A stretch of DNA of 64,000 nt from Schizochytrium sp. TIO01 (lineage: Eukaryota > Sar > Bigyra > Thraustochytrida > Thraustochytriidae), in assembly GCA_004764695.1 (NCBI GenBank), contig SMSO01000034.1:3666501-3730500 (forward strand), in the 5' to 3' direction. A program made the translations under genes and the position numbers. Positions 42,267-51,766 of this stretch are shown here, piece after piece. The notes beneath the pieces were generated by a model, which had not been told where the DNA came from, did not search any database, and worked only from the letters and a program-made list of their open reading frames with translations. The first letter of the stretch is position 1. Every line of letters starts with the position of its first letter.

Positions 42267-43262
42267 GTGTACTTTACTTGACCTTTAGAGTGATTTTTAT
42301 TGTAAAAGAACCTAGTTTCCATTCATCTGTCACTTTAACTTCTTGTGAAACGATGAAATGTCCTTCCCATTTTCTGATTATGAGCTCAATCATCATGTTG
42401 TGTACACCCTAAGTTACGAAGATTGATGCAGAGAAATCAATCCCTATCTGAATATGTATAACATTCACTTCGATAAGGATACTGTTGATCTTTCAGCAAA
42501 TTTGTTTCTCTTTTTTTTTAACCTCAGTTTTAGTAACCTGTATTCATGAGCTGGTTAATTGAAAATGAAAATTCAAAGCCTTCCCTACTACTATGTTGCG
42601 CTTCTATTCAGTACATCCATAATTGATAGCCAGCATTGCTGTCCACGTGTCTGAACTCCTGTTTGAAGTTACCTGAGCCACCACCACTCAATCACACCTA
42701 TTCTCGAGTGGTAGCGAAAATGGCAAAGAGAATAAGAAAGTACCTAGGCTTAGTACATAACCTTTAAATTAAAAAATGTTTTTAATTATATCATCTTTTA
42801 CATTAAAAATAAAGGAAGAATATCAATCTCGTTGGCCCAGTCAGAAAATTAACTCGCATTCGTATTATATCAAGAAAAGCAGTACGTATACTTACCTGGT
42901 AGAAACGACTTTTGCTGTTTTCACTTGTGTTTAGGACAGCATTAAAGTTATGCACTGATATATAGTAAACAAGATATATGTTTCATCCAACAAATAAGCA
43001 AACAAAATAAGGAGTAGGTGTGATTTTACCAAATACCTTAATAGTGGCTAGGCCTACACGATCAGGTTTCTTAAGCACTTCAGACACCTAATCGATCAAA
43101 ATCACCAAGATTTGTCTGGTTCGAGGTGATAGCGTACCGCGCGCTTCACTGAGAATAGGGTTAGACAACGGTGAGAGAAAAAGGACTGCCAGGTGGTAGA
43201 ACCCAGGCAAGCTTACTTCTGCTCCTTTGCTAGCGCAAGTTAACAGATCAGATTGAAGAACG
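42267..43262. other. Intergenic
   Basis: About 1 kb between two plus-strand genes, AT-rich and without repeats of note. The last 150 bases are the likely promoter and 5' UTR of the transporter gene. No RNA gene was recognised. Confidence 0.6.
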
Positions 43263-44879
43263 ATGACAACAATGTGGGCTAAAGTAGCGAGTCCGCAGCT
43301 GTCAAGAGATTCAATAGATTCTGAAGATGACGGAGCATACGATACGAATAAAAACATGACCAAAAGGAAATTTTCGCACCCGGTTATGGATGCTAAGTCG
43401 CGGATTTTTATTCTGCTGTGTGCATCGCTTATCCCGTTTGGTGCGCATTACATGAAACATTCCTTAGGACCTATCAAAGTTTACTTTGTCGGCACAGATG
43501 GTGGGGGCGAAGGAGTCTTTACACATTCGCAGTTTGGTGCTTTTCTCGCTGCGACAAGCTGGCCAAATATCGTGTTTCCATTTCTTACTGGAATGTTGGT
43601 CGACGAGAAGGGCCATGAGTTTAGTTCCATCCTTTTCACTTCGGTTGCCTTGATAGGTCATATCATTTTTGCCACATTTTTGATGCCCAACCTTGTAAGC
43701 TTCCCGTTTGCATTGCTAGGACGAGTGATTTATGGTTTCGGTGAAGGTGGTACTGGCATTGTGCAGGGTGCTATTGTAGGAACCTGGTTTGAAGGAGATA
43801 CTCTAGCCTTTTCTATTGGATTCACTGAGTCAATTCACTACTTAGCCAACTGGGTAGGCAAGGCTCTTCCCGCAGAGCTTGCCCAAATCGAAGGTGGATT
43901 TCGCGGCGCAGTATGGCTCGGCACTGTGTCTCTCTTTATTAGTGTTTTAGTTGCAATCATTTATTACATGTACTCAAAAACTGGGAAGCCCTTTCGTTTC
44001 GCACTAGGGAAGCACGACACGGAAGAGCGTCAGAGATTGTTTAGCCAAGATCGACGTAGTGAATCAGGATCGGATTCCCAACTGACTGGTGGTATGACCT
44101 CTCCCCAACTTCAACCTCGCAGTCGTGCGGCATCTGGTGTTTCGTACTACGGCGCGATGCTGCTGCCCGGTGTTGATGAGGAAGAAGCGGATGAAGCCCA
44201 AGATGATACCGAGAGACATCATGTGCATCACCAGAAGGAAGAGCGTCATGCGCATTATTATTTGCAGCTGCATATCAGCCGTGTACAACTTTTACCACTT
44301 TCATTTTGGATTGTTGGATTAATGCACATGGTTTTTAGTAACTTGCACAATTTATTTGGAGGTATCTCAGCGGACTTTATCCGTGCTGCAACGCAAATGA
44401 CTCCAGTGCAAGCTGGATTTGTTGCAAGCTTAGATTCTCTGCTACCAGTGTTTCTGGCACCTCTGGTCGGCATTTTTGTTGATACTTATGGTGGTCGTTT
44501 GTGGATTTGTATGGTTGCATCCATCACCTCAGTTATGGCTTTTGCCGTGTTCACAAATGACTCTGTGACCCCGGAATGGGCTGTCTTTGCAATGATTCTT
44601 CTTTCCGTAGGAACCTCAACCACACCAACACTTGTCAAAAGTGCAGTGCCAGTCATTGTGCCTACAGAGTCTCTTGGTACCGCTTTCGGTATTTATTCCG
44701 TGTTTGAGAGCTTAGGTGGGGGTGTCGGTCATGTTCTTTTCGGCTATATTCGCGACATTTCATCATCATACGCTGATGATCTTCGGGCCTTGATGTGTCT
44801 GGCCCTATTTTCCTTCCTTCTAAATGCTGCGGCCTTAGTTCGTGCCCCTGAGTTGAACGCCGCATCCTTTCGCAAGTAA
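43263..44879 (+). CDS. Major facilitator superfamily transporter, MFSD1-like
   Basis: A 538-residue, 12-helix MFS transporter in two six-helix halves. Helix 1 is at about residues 45-65 (FILLCASLIPFGAHYM); the signature of the MFSD1 group follows: FGAFLAATSWPNIVFPFLTGMLVDEKG, GRVIYGFGEGGTGIVQ and TWFEGDTLAFSIGFTESIHYLANWVGKAL. A long cytosolic loop (about 245-335) holds Ser/Gln/Arg and a His/Glu-rich stretch (ERHHVHHQKEERHAHYY). The second half begins with WIVGLMHMVFSNLHNLFGG and includes the loop GIFVDTYGGRLW. Human MFSD1 exports dipeptides from lysosomes; the same role here is inference. The start is the ATG at 43263. The gene converges with the next one, leaving only 46 bases between stop codons. 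Confidence 0.85.
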   Translation: MTTMWAKVASPQLSRDSIDSEDDGAYDTNKNMTKRKFSHPVMDAKSRIFILLCASLIPFGAHYMKHSLGPIKVYFVGTDGGGEGVFTHSQFGAFLAATSWPNIVFPFLTGMLVDEKGHEFSSILFTSVALIGHIIFATFLMPNLVSFPFALLGRVIYGFGEGGTGIVQGAIVGTWFEGDTLAFSIGFTESIHYLANWVGKALPAELAQIEGGFRGAVWLGTVSLFISVLVAIIYYMYSKTGKPFRFALGKHDTEERQRLFSQDRRSESGSDSQLTGGMTSPQLQPRSRAASGVSYYGAMLLPGVDEEEADEAQDDTERHHVHHQKEERHAHYYLQLHISRVQLLPLSFWIVGLMHMVFSNLHNLFGGISADFIRAATQMTPVQAGFVASLDSLLPVFLAPLVGIFVDTYGGRLWICMVASITSVMAFAVFTNDSVTPEWAVFAMILLSVGTSTTPTLVKSAVPVIVPTESLGTAFGIYSVFESLGGGVGHVLFGYIRDISSSYADDLRALMCLALFSFLLNAAALVRAPELNAASFRK

Positions 44880-44925
44880 GGTGAAGAGCTTTCCATTTGA
44901 TTGCTGCTCCACCTGTATAACGTTG

Positions 44926-46182
44926 TTAATGAAAGGCTGTCCATGAAAGCCAGCGCTTTGTATCACCTTGCGAATGATCATGGCAAGACTTATTTGTCTC
45001 CAGAGTCCTTGGTGCATAGCGGAAACTTAAAACATGCTTCACCGATAGCACTGGTCGGTCAGCAAGCTTACTAAGTCTTCGTAGCTCTGCAGTTACACTA
45101 GCATTCCAGTGGGCAAAGCATCGTGACCATTGTCTTTCCGAGAGAAGCTTCATCGCCTCTGGGTCTTGGAAAAGTCCCTTAAAGTTGTCGCGAATGATAA
45201 TTCCTTCACTTGTTCTTTCCAGCTGACGTCCAAGCAACTGCTGAAAGGTCGAAAACTCACTTGCTGTAGGCGAGTCTTCCAAAAATTTGTCTAAACCATT
45301 TCTATGCCTGTATTCGACTGCTTGAGATACTGCTGCCGCAGCGCGTAGGACGTTATAATTGTATTTCTTGAGGGCAAGCACTAAGTGCCCATCGTCTACA
45401 TTGGCAAAATAGCCGTCCTTATTTTGTTGAAGATTGTCTAAATCTGCATCTACGCGGATTCGAAGTTCACTCAACTGAGCAAGCTCCTTTTTATTGAGAG
45501 TTGTAACAAGATGCAAAACAACGTCCGTACTCACCAGAAAACAGATTTGCTCACCAGGCTGGCAGTTTGGAGCAAGGTTACCGTTGCAGAATAGACCGTG
45601 TCGAGACGCTCTTAATTTTCCCAAACCTACTAATGATATGCCAAACAGAAAACAAGCACCTCTCAGCAAAATTTCCCCATCAGCATTGAGCTTTAGCGCC
45701 GAGCTTAAGACTTCATACACAACTAAGGCAACAACAAGCCCGAATTCGGCTGCAGGACTTCTCTGACCTCGGAACTTTGTGTCGTCTGCCTCACAATTAA
45801 TTGTATCTAGGTTCTGCTTCAAATCACTGATCTGATTCTGTGATGTAACAACCTGGCGCTGTAGGTTGTATAATTCTGTAGACAATTTCTCCACTTTGTT
45901 TAAGAGATGTAAATGAGACTGCTCATAATTTTGCCATTCCACGCCGCTTCGAGGACTTTGCAAGTTGTTGAAAATATCCTCTCGGGCATGGTACGCAGGT
46001 GGATCTGAGGTCGCCTTCCGTCGAGTACCTCCAAGAGTAAAGATTGTAGGTAACTCAAGGTCTTGAATTCTTGATCCACGGGGACTTTTGGGCGTTGCTA
46101 TAGTGGACCCTGGAGCGTCGCCAGCGTCAAAGCTCTTGCTCTCCTCACGTTTTCCGGTATCTCGAGTTAAGAGCTTGCGCAT
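44926..46182 (-). CDS. CRAL-TRIO-like protein with two predicted membrane segments
   Basis: A 418-residue protein. Order: a Ser/Lys-rich N-terminus; a short coiled coil (VEKLSTELYNLQRQVVTSQNQISDLKQNLD, about 90-125); two hydrophobic segments (EFGLVVALVVYEVLSSAL and RGACFLFGISLVGLGKL, about 145-190); then a region like the CRAL-TRIO N-terminal helix bundle: VDDGHLVLALKKYNYNVLRAAAAVSQAVEYRHRNGLDKF (about 262-300), which follows the D..LLRFL....F....A.......WR...G pattern. A diverged and possibly shortened Sec14-like domain follows (EGIIIRDNFKGL). If real, it would bind or carry a lipid at a membrane. The C-terminal part is weak and ends early; a truncated or fast-evolving domain is likely. The start ATG is 46180-46182. 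Its 3' end almost touches that of the convergent transporter gene. Confidence 0.6.
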   Translation of the reverse strand: MRKLLTRDTGKREESKSFDAGDAPGSTIATPKSPRGSRIQDLELPTIFTLGGTRRKATSDPPAYHAREDIFNNLQSPRSGVEWQNYEQSHLHLLNKVEKLSTELYNLQRQVVTSQNQISDLKQNLDTINCEADDTKFRGQRSPAAEFGLVVALVVYEVLSSALKLNADGEILLRGACFLFGISLVGLGKLRASRHGLFCNGNLAPNCQPGEQICFLVSTDVVLHLVTTLNKKELAQLSELRIRVDADLDNLQQNKDGYFANVDDGHLVLALKKYNYNVLRAAAAVSQAVEYRHRNGLDKFLEDSPTASEFSTFQQLLGRQLERTSEGIIIRDNFKGLFQDPEAMKLLSERQWSRCFAHWNASVTAELRRLSKLADRPVLSVKHVLSFRYAPRTLETNKSCHDHSQGDTKRWLSWTAFH

Positions 46183-47093
46183 GATGGACTATATATGATG
46201 GATTCTCCAGTCGCGTGCCTCACCTTGTTGCAGAAGGAACAATGATTTCTGAAAAGGCCTCCACACTCCTCCCTTAGAATTGTGGATCTACCACGTACTT
46301 TGTCGTTTGCTTTAATGCTCTCGGTTCAACACCCCATGTAGCTATCACTTCAGCGCATGGAAGAATGGAGAGCACTCCAGAAAACTTTAAAATAATGAGG
46401 CATCCATCAATTGCACCTAATTTGTTATGTTTTTGTGTGTTTTTCGAATAACATATAACCTAATAGTGTCTTATTCACTGACTCTTGCTTCTGAAAATGG
46501 ACTATGCAGCGACGTCACGATGATAGCACCAATGCGCAAAAGTCTTACAACGAGTGCTTCTCCACTCCCAGGGCTGCTGGTTCTCGCGTGGACTTGGGTT
46601 CTCATTAGAACGTCTGAACGGACCATTGTGCACTGTTTCTTTCTCCTAGTATTAATTAAACCTTTTCTATAGGGTTGCATTCAAAGCCCAAAAGCGCATG
46701 TATCATACCTTCCAAGTCGCCGCGCATGTCGTAACGGATAAATAAGTCATCACGCTCTCAGACAGACCTCTATAAGGATAAGACGCGAACCCGCTGCATT
46801 ACCATATATAGTAACGCCGCATGTTCGCGACTCGGACTGGAGGATTGCTACAACCCTCCTCCATACATGGTGCCTTTCTCTATTCTTTGAGCGTTCTTTT
46901 TTTTTCAAGGCTTTGGTAATTTTATTTTTTTTACATGGGAGATTAATAAAAGGAGTTCTACTTAAATAAACAAGACACATTTTTCTCATGATCTTATAAA
47001 TATGGAGTAGCGACGAAGGCTCACCGAATTGTATGGTACAAGCCCAGACAAGGTGATCCACAACTAGGAGCTCGCGAAAACGTTTTGTTAATA
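46183..47093. other. Intergenic
   Basis: 911 bases between two minus-strand genes: promoter of the CRAL-TRIO-like gene on the left and 3' UTR of the Sfi1-like gene on the right. There is a poly-T/poly-A rich part at about 46895-46950. No gene is recognised. Confidence 0.55.
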
Positions 47094-50000
47094 TTACAAA
47101 TGCCAAAGAATCGCACGAGCAGTTGCTGCATCTCGATGCGAAGAGGCTTGAAGAAAGCGAAAATACTTTGCATCGCCTTGAGCGAGACGCCAAAGATTGA
47201 AAACTTTCGTAAGAAGAGTTGTATCATAATGAAGCTGAGCGGCGACAGCACCCCGAGCCTCTCTACGCAAATCTACGTAGTCTCTCCAGCGCGAAAGCAT
47301 GCTTGAAAGCAATTGGAATTGTTCTGAAATGCTATCTCTTGCAGGCTCAGAAAGACTAAATACGTTCCTTAAAATCCGTCGGTTGCATGTAAGGGTCCGC
47401 CAATATGAAAATGAGCGCCGTAGGACACATTTATTACCTTCTTGAATACCACGATCAAGCACAGATCGCCATGCCAATAGGTGAGTCCTTTTGGACTCTA
47501 AAACGACGTTGAACAACAGGCCACGCCACGCGCGGCGAACAATCAGAAAGTTCTGAGCAGCTTCACCTCGCCTGGAGCTGGCAATAGCATGGGCAGTGCT
47601 TTGCCAGTCACGTAGAGCCCTCCGCATAAGGCGTACTGTATATAAGGCGAAAGGTAACTCATTTCGCCAGGGCAAGCCTGAAGGTGGAGCTGAGGCACCC
47701 AGCCAAGCATATGATGGGTTCTGTTGGAGATCAGTGAGCTTTGAATTAAAAGGAAGGGGCTCAAGCGACCTGAGAGTTCGACTTCTTCTCCTGAATTTCT
47801 CTTCATTAGTAATGGAAGGGAGGCGATAGAGAAGAGAGTTGCCAGCAACGAAGTATCGTAATGCAGATATATGTTCTCCCAAACTACGGGCGTGAAGGCG
47901 GCCAATTCCAAGGTTCACAAGCCTGGCAGGTAAGTAAGGGGCAATCGCTCGCTGCCTCATGCGACGAGAAGCGTATGCTTTCCTTGCAACTTTCGCACAT
48001 TGCAAATACGCATCTCGCGCGGCCTTTCGTCTATCTGTAGCCTCACGAAGCAAGCCTTGCCGCCTCACGGATACGCAAACAGTAGATACTGCACCACGTG
48101 CTTGATCCAAGCTTGATCGTACCAAAGAATTTGCTAGTTGAATGCGGGCCTTTGCCATACCATGCGATATTCGCTGCTGTAGACCCTGTCGTGTCCAACA
48201 AGGTGGAATTTGAGCTTCATCCGCAACGGGAGATTCACTTGCTCGGCAGATAAATCGAAGGCGGATAAGCTTATCATGAATCGTTTGAGCTCGCCACCCT
48301 AATAATGCTCGCCGGGCAGTGTGATGAAAGTGAAATCTTGTGGCACATAGTCTACAGACGGTTTCAAAATTCTCGATGGCGACAGGCTGAGCACGCCAGG
48401 CTGCAAATGCGCGCCATAATATTTTGTGGCGCGCAAACGCGACTGCTGTTACAATTTTCCCCTGCTCACATAGGTTTTCACTAGTCCAATCACGCCACGC
48501 TTGCCAACACGTGCGAAGTGCACCTTTCGACAATCTTTCTCGACGTTCACGTGCACGCATTCGCAGCCATTCGCGGGATGCGTGGAGCTGCACAAGTCCA
48601 GTGAATGCTCGGCGCAGGTCATAGCGTTTTAAAAGGAATTCGCGCTCGATGCAAAGTCTGCGCAATGCAACTCGTCTCCGGGCTAACCAAGACATAGCTC
48701 GAAATGCAATTCGTTTCTGTAACTTATCAATAATACCTTGCAAAAGGCGCACCTTAAATAGAGAGCCCTCCCATGCATCCTCTGCTTTTTTGAGAGGAGG
48801 TGGTCTTGGCAAAGCTTGGGTTTTAAGAAGACTTGCCATGCTCTTCTGTACTTTTTGATTCGTTGAATAGCTTGCTGGCGTAACTCCGCAGACAAATGGG
48901 GCTGCTTTAACTGAGACTGCATTGTTTTTTCTAGTATCATTTTCCTTTTCGTTTTCATTTTCAAGAGCGATTAGTACTTGCTTTCGAAGTTCCGCTCGTG
49001 CATACTCCAGTTCTTCGCGATCCGCAGCAAGCTCTCGAATGACTGCATTATGACGATGTGTAAGGATACCACGAATGGCCTCAAAGCTTGCAGAGACCCG
49101 ACGCTGTTCTTCCCAAAGTGCTGCAGAACGGCGTTCCTTGGGACGAGGAGTTGAGGAGATCCGTCCGTCGTCTATACCTTCGAAGGCTACTTTGGGGTCC
49201 ACGTTCGGATCTCGGAGCACACGAAGGCAATCTTCTTCACTCACTGGCACGTGCTCAACCACAATCCAGCGACGCACCTGCGGAGGAAAAGAATTAGAGA
49301 CCTTCTTTGAATGTTGAGTTTGTGTAGTAGCTTCAGAACTGTTTTTCCCTAGTTCTGATTTTGTTGGATATGAAATCAGCTTCCCAGTTTTAGAAGCTGG
49401 CCCTAGTTGTGATGTTTGTGATAATTCTGTTCCTCGTTGAGGTGAGCTAGCTTTCGAAGAACAGTTTCTTTTGCTTAATTTGGGAGACAACGTCTGATTC
49501 GAGCGTGATTTTCTTCTGCCCGGTCTACGAGGTGATTTGAGAATAACACGAGGGGATTTTGTATTGAGCTTCGGTGTTGGTTTGGACCCACATTCCTGCT
49601 TTCTAGGCGACAGCTTATTCTTGGTCAAGTTCGATTTGCGGACTAGACGTGGCATCGGTGCAGGTGGTAGAGGAACAAACGATTCTGTCCCAGTTTTAGT
49701 CATTTTAATGGATTGAGCAGTCCACGGGACAAAATCGTTCGTCCTCTTTTTCAGACGTTCACAGTGAGTGAGCGTTGCTTGACGCCAGCGAGCTCGCAAC
49801 CGGTGCTTTAAGTGCTCATTATTGACAAATCTCTGGTCCCCTCCTCTAATTTCAGTTTGAGGTGTAGCTGCGTATTCATGATCAATTGAGTACATTCTAA
49901 AATTGGCATTCTTTCTTCGAGGCGAATGTTGTTTCTTGTGTTGCAAAGTTTTCGATAGTGATTTGCTACTACCAGAGGTTGCTTGAGGCAACCGTGTTTC

Positions 50001-50822
50001 AAGAAGTCGGTTACCATCCTCAGGCTGTGAATTTTCAAGGGCTTCGTATGATTCTTGCGCTCCTATTCGCGACAAAATCGCAGATTCACGCCTTATGGGA
50101 TACTTGGGAGGGACTTGTGTGCTATTAGTCAAGCCCTGTACATTTACGATTCCTTTTGTAGCCACAGAGGGATCGATAGAGTTTGTTTGGGCCTTGGTGA
50201 TTCCAAAATCAGGATGTACATCACTTCGGTTCTGCAGCTCAAACTCAATGCGCTGTTCATCCAAGCTCATCAAAGACTTGTTCATGAGCCTAGAGGGTTC
50301 ACTCCTTGGACGCGAGCTATTTCCTTGTGACGATGCTGGTGGCGACAGTGACACATAAGAGTGTGGGGGAGGGGGTACTAATTTCGAGGATGCTAAGTCA
50401 GATTTGAGATGCTTTGGAATTGGTGAAGCATCTAAACTGCTGTCATCCGATATATTGTGGCGGTTTTCCTCAATTACCGGACTGAGGCTTTCCGTTCGCT
50501 GAAGTACCACGCCTCTTCTGTACAAATCGTTTTGATGCCAATTCTGCTGCATTACATGTGATGGACTTGGTTGACTTTGCGGTAGTATTTCTTCGGCACT
50601 TTCATAGCGGTTCTCTAGTCTTTGTGGATCGTGCTGACCCTGAAGTTCATCGTAAGTGCCACCAGAACAGCCGTGCTGCCATCTTGCTTCAACGCCAGTC
50701 TCAAGATCAAGGCGAACAGGGGATACTGCAAGAACTGCTTCCAGCTCAAAATCTTCAGTATCTTCCTGGGTCGGTTTTACCACGTGTAGGTGCTCGCGGT
50801 ACGTCCTCACGTCGCGACGCAT
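47094..50822 (-). CDS. Sfi1-like Trp-repeat protein (centrin-binding type)
   Basis: A 1,242-residue intronless gene. The first ~560 residues are disordered (Ser/Pro/Lys/Arg/Gln-rich, with repeated SPR/SPK motifs such as TKSPRVILKSPRRPGRRKS). A helix with EELEYARAELRKQVLIAL follows near 640. From about 720 to the end there are spaced single-helix repeats with a Trp and flanking Arg/Leu, as in Sfi1 and related centrin-binding proteins: LRTCWQAWRDW, LWRAFAAWRAQP, ARRALLGWRAQT, MRRALRDWQST, VRRAWRGLLF, LLAWRSVL, LRRSFSYWRTL, MLSRWRDYVD, VFNLWRLAQGD. Sfi1 forms centrin-coated filaments at centrosomes and basal bodies. Orthology to SFI1 itself is not shown, since the repeat is common to several ciliary proteins (e.g. 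CCDC-type). The start ATG is 50820-50822. It is divergent from the ARMH3 gene. Confidence 0.75.
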   Translation of the reverse strand: MRRDVRTYREHLHVVKPTQEDTEDFELEAVLAVSPVRLDLETGVEARWQHGCSGGTYDELQGQHDPQRLENRYESAEEILPQSQPSPSHVMQQNWHQNDLYRRGVVLQRTESLSPVIEENRHNISDDSSLDASPIPKHLKSDLASSKLVPPPPHSYVSLSPPASSQGNSSRPRSEPSRLMNKSLMSLDEQRIEFELQNRSDVHPDFGITKAQTNSIDPSVATKGIVNVQGLTNSTQVPPKYPIRRESAILSRIGAQESYEALENSQPEDGNRLLETRLPQATSGSSKSLSKTLQHKKQHSPRRKNANFRMYSIDHEYAATPQTEIRGGDQRFVNNEHLKHRLRARWRQATLTHCERLKKRTNDFVPWTAQSIKMTKTGTESFVPLPPAPMPRLVRKSNLTKNKLSPRKQECGSKPTPKLNTKSPRVILKSPRRPGRRKSRSNQTLSPKLSKRNCSSKASSPQRGTELSQTSQLGPASKTGKLISYPTKSELGKNSSEATTQTQHSKKVSNSFPPQVRRWIVVEHVPVSEEDCLRVLRDPNVDPKVAFEGIDDGRISSTPRPKERRSAALWEEQRRVSASFEAIRGILTHRHNAVIRELAADREELEYARAELRKQVLIALENENEKENDTRKNNAVSVKAAPFVCGVTPASYSTNQKVQKSMASLLKTQALPRPPPLKKAEDAWEGSLFKVRLLQGIIDKLQKRIAFRAMSWLARRRVALRRLCIEREFLLKRYDLRRAFTGLVQLHASREWLRMRARERRERLSKGALRTCWQAWRDWTSENLCEQGKIVTAVAFARHKILWRAFAAWRAQPVAIENFETVCRLCATRFHFHHTARRALLGWRAQTIHDKLIRLRFICRASESPVADEAQIPPCWTRQGLQQRISHGMAKARIQLANSLVRSSLDQARGAVSTVCVSVRRQGLLREATDRRKAARDAYLQCAKVARKAYASRRMRQRAIAPYLPARLVNLGIGRLHARSLGEHISALRYFVAGNSLLYRLPSITNEEKFRRRSRTLRSLEPLPFNSKLTDLQQNPSYAWLGASAPPSGLPWRNELPFALYTVRLMRRALRDWQSTAHAIASSRRGEAAQNFLIVRRAWRGLLFNVVLESKRTHLLAWRSVLDRGIQEGNKCVLRRSFSYWRTLTCNRRILRNVFSLSEPARDSISEQFQLLSSMLSRWRDYVDLRREARGAVAAQLHYDTTLLTKVFNLWRLAQGDAKYFRFLQASSHRDAATARAILWHL

Positions 50823-51766
50823 GGTCTCGACGGTTCGACGTTTGCAGTTTTTTTCATCACTAACTAATAAACTCTTACTTGTTTATTATTACCATAGGAG
50901 TTAAGCCTAAACATTAACTCCACGTTGTGAGAACAACAGGCTTTACAGAACCCATAGAAGAAGAATGTAAAATAAAGTTTTGCCTTTAGTGTATTTTGTC
51001 CATTCGAATAGGTGATAAGACACAAAATTGCAGAAATTTGATTAGTGTTAAATTTCCGCTTGGACAAGTGAGGATTTGATTATGGTATTTCCTTTGGCGA
51101 GAACCTGGCTTGGGGACCGTGATAGGTACTTACGTAGTTAATTTTCGATATACGGAGTTGAGAATTTATATGGCCATTGTATGATTTGCAAAACATATTA
51201 TCCCCTATGAATCTTTGGAAGAACTTGTTAATGGGATTGCATAAACTCTGACATACATATCTTAGCCGACTTCGTTCATAGAGAAGCATAAAGTAGACTC
51301 CTAGGGCTCTACAACGTACCTGAGGTAGACTGATTTTTGCTCAAAACCGCAATCTTCTCGTAGAAAGAAACGACGTTCTAAGTAGATAGATACTACCTAG
51401 AAAATAAATTACTATTTCTTATTTTTTTTAATTAAAAAAAAAAGTTAGGCCCCCATATTATTATTGCGTTTTATTTTGGTTTTGCTTTGCTTTAAAAATT
51501 AGAAAGGTATAACAATGAGATAAAATCGATCTTGGTCGTCTCGATAGATCGTCCTCCAAATCCTGAATCGAATCACCCATTCGGGAGGAATACTCTCAAG
51601 ATCTTATCCTCCGCGTGGATTCTTTAATATCTGACAGACTTGAGAGTAACCTCATATATACACTCTCGCGTCGTGACCGCATCCCTCTGTCGGAGACGGC
51701 CAGCTGGCGCCGCGCCGAGCCGTACCGTGGAGGCTCTGGCGGCTCTAGTATAGTCTTTGGCAAAAC
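50823..51766. promoter_or_regulatory. Divergent promoter region between Sfi1-like and ARMH3 genes
   Basis: 944 bases between two start codons on opposite strands. It is AT-rich in the middle (A/T runs around 51420-51500) and GC-richer in the last 130 bases before ARMH3. No specific transcription-factor site is recognised. Confidence 0.45.
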
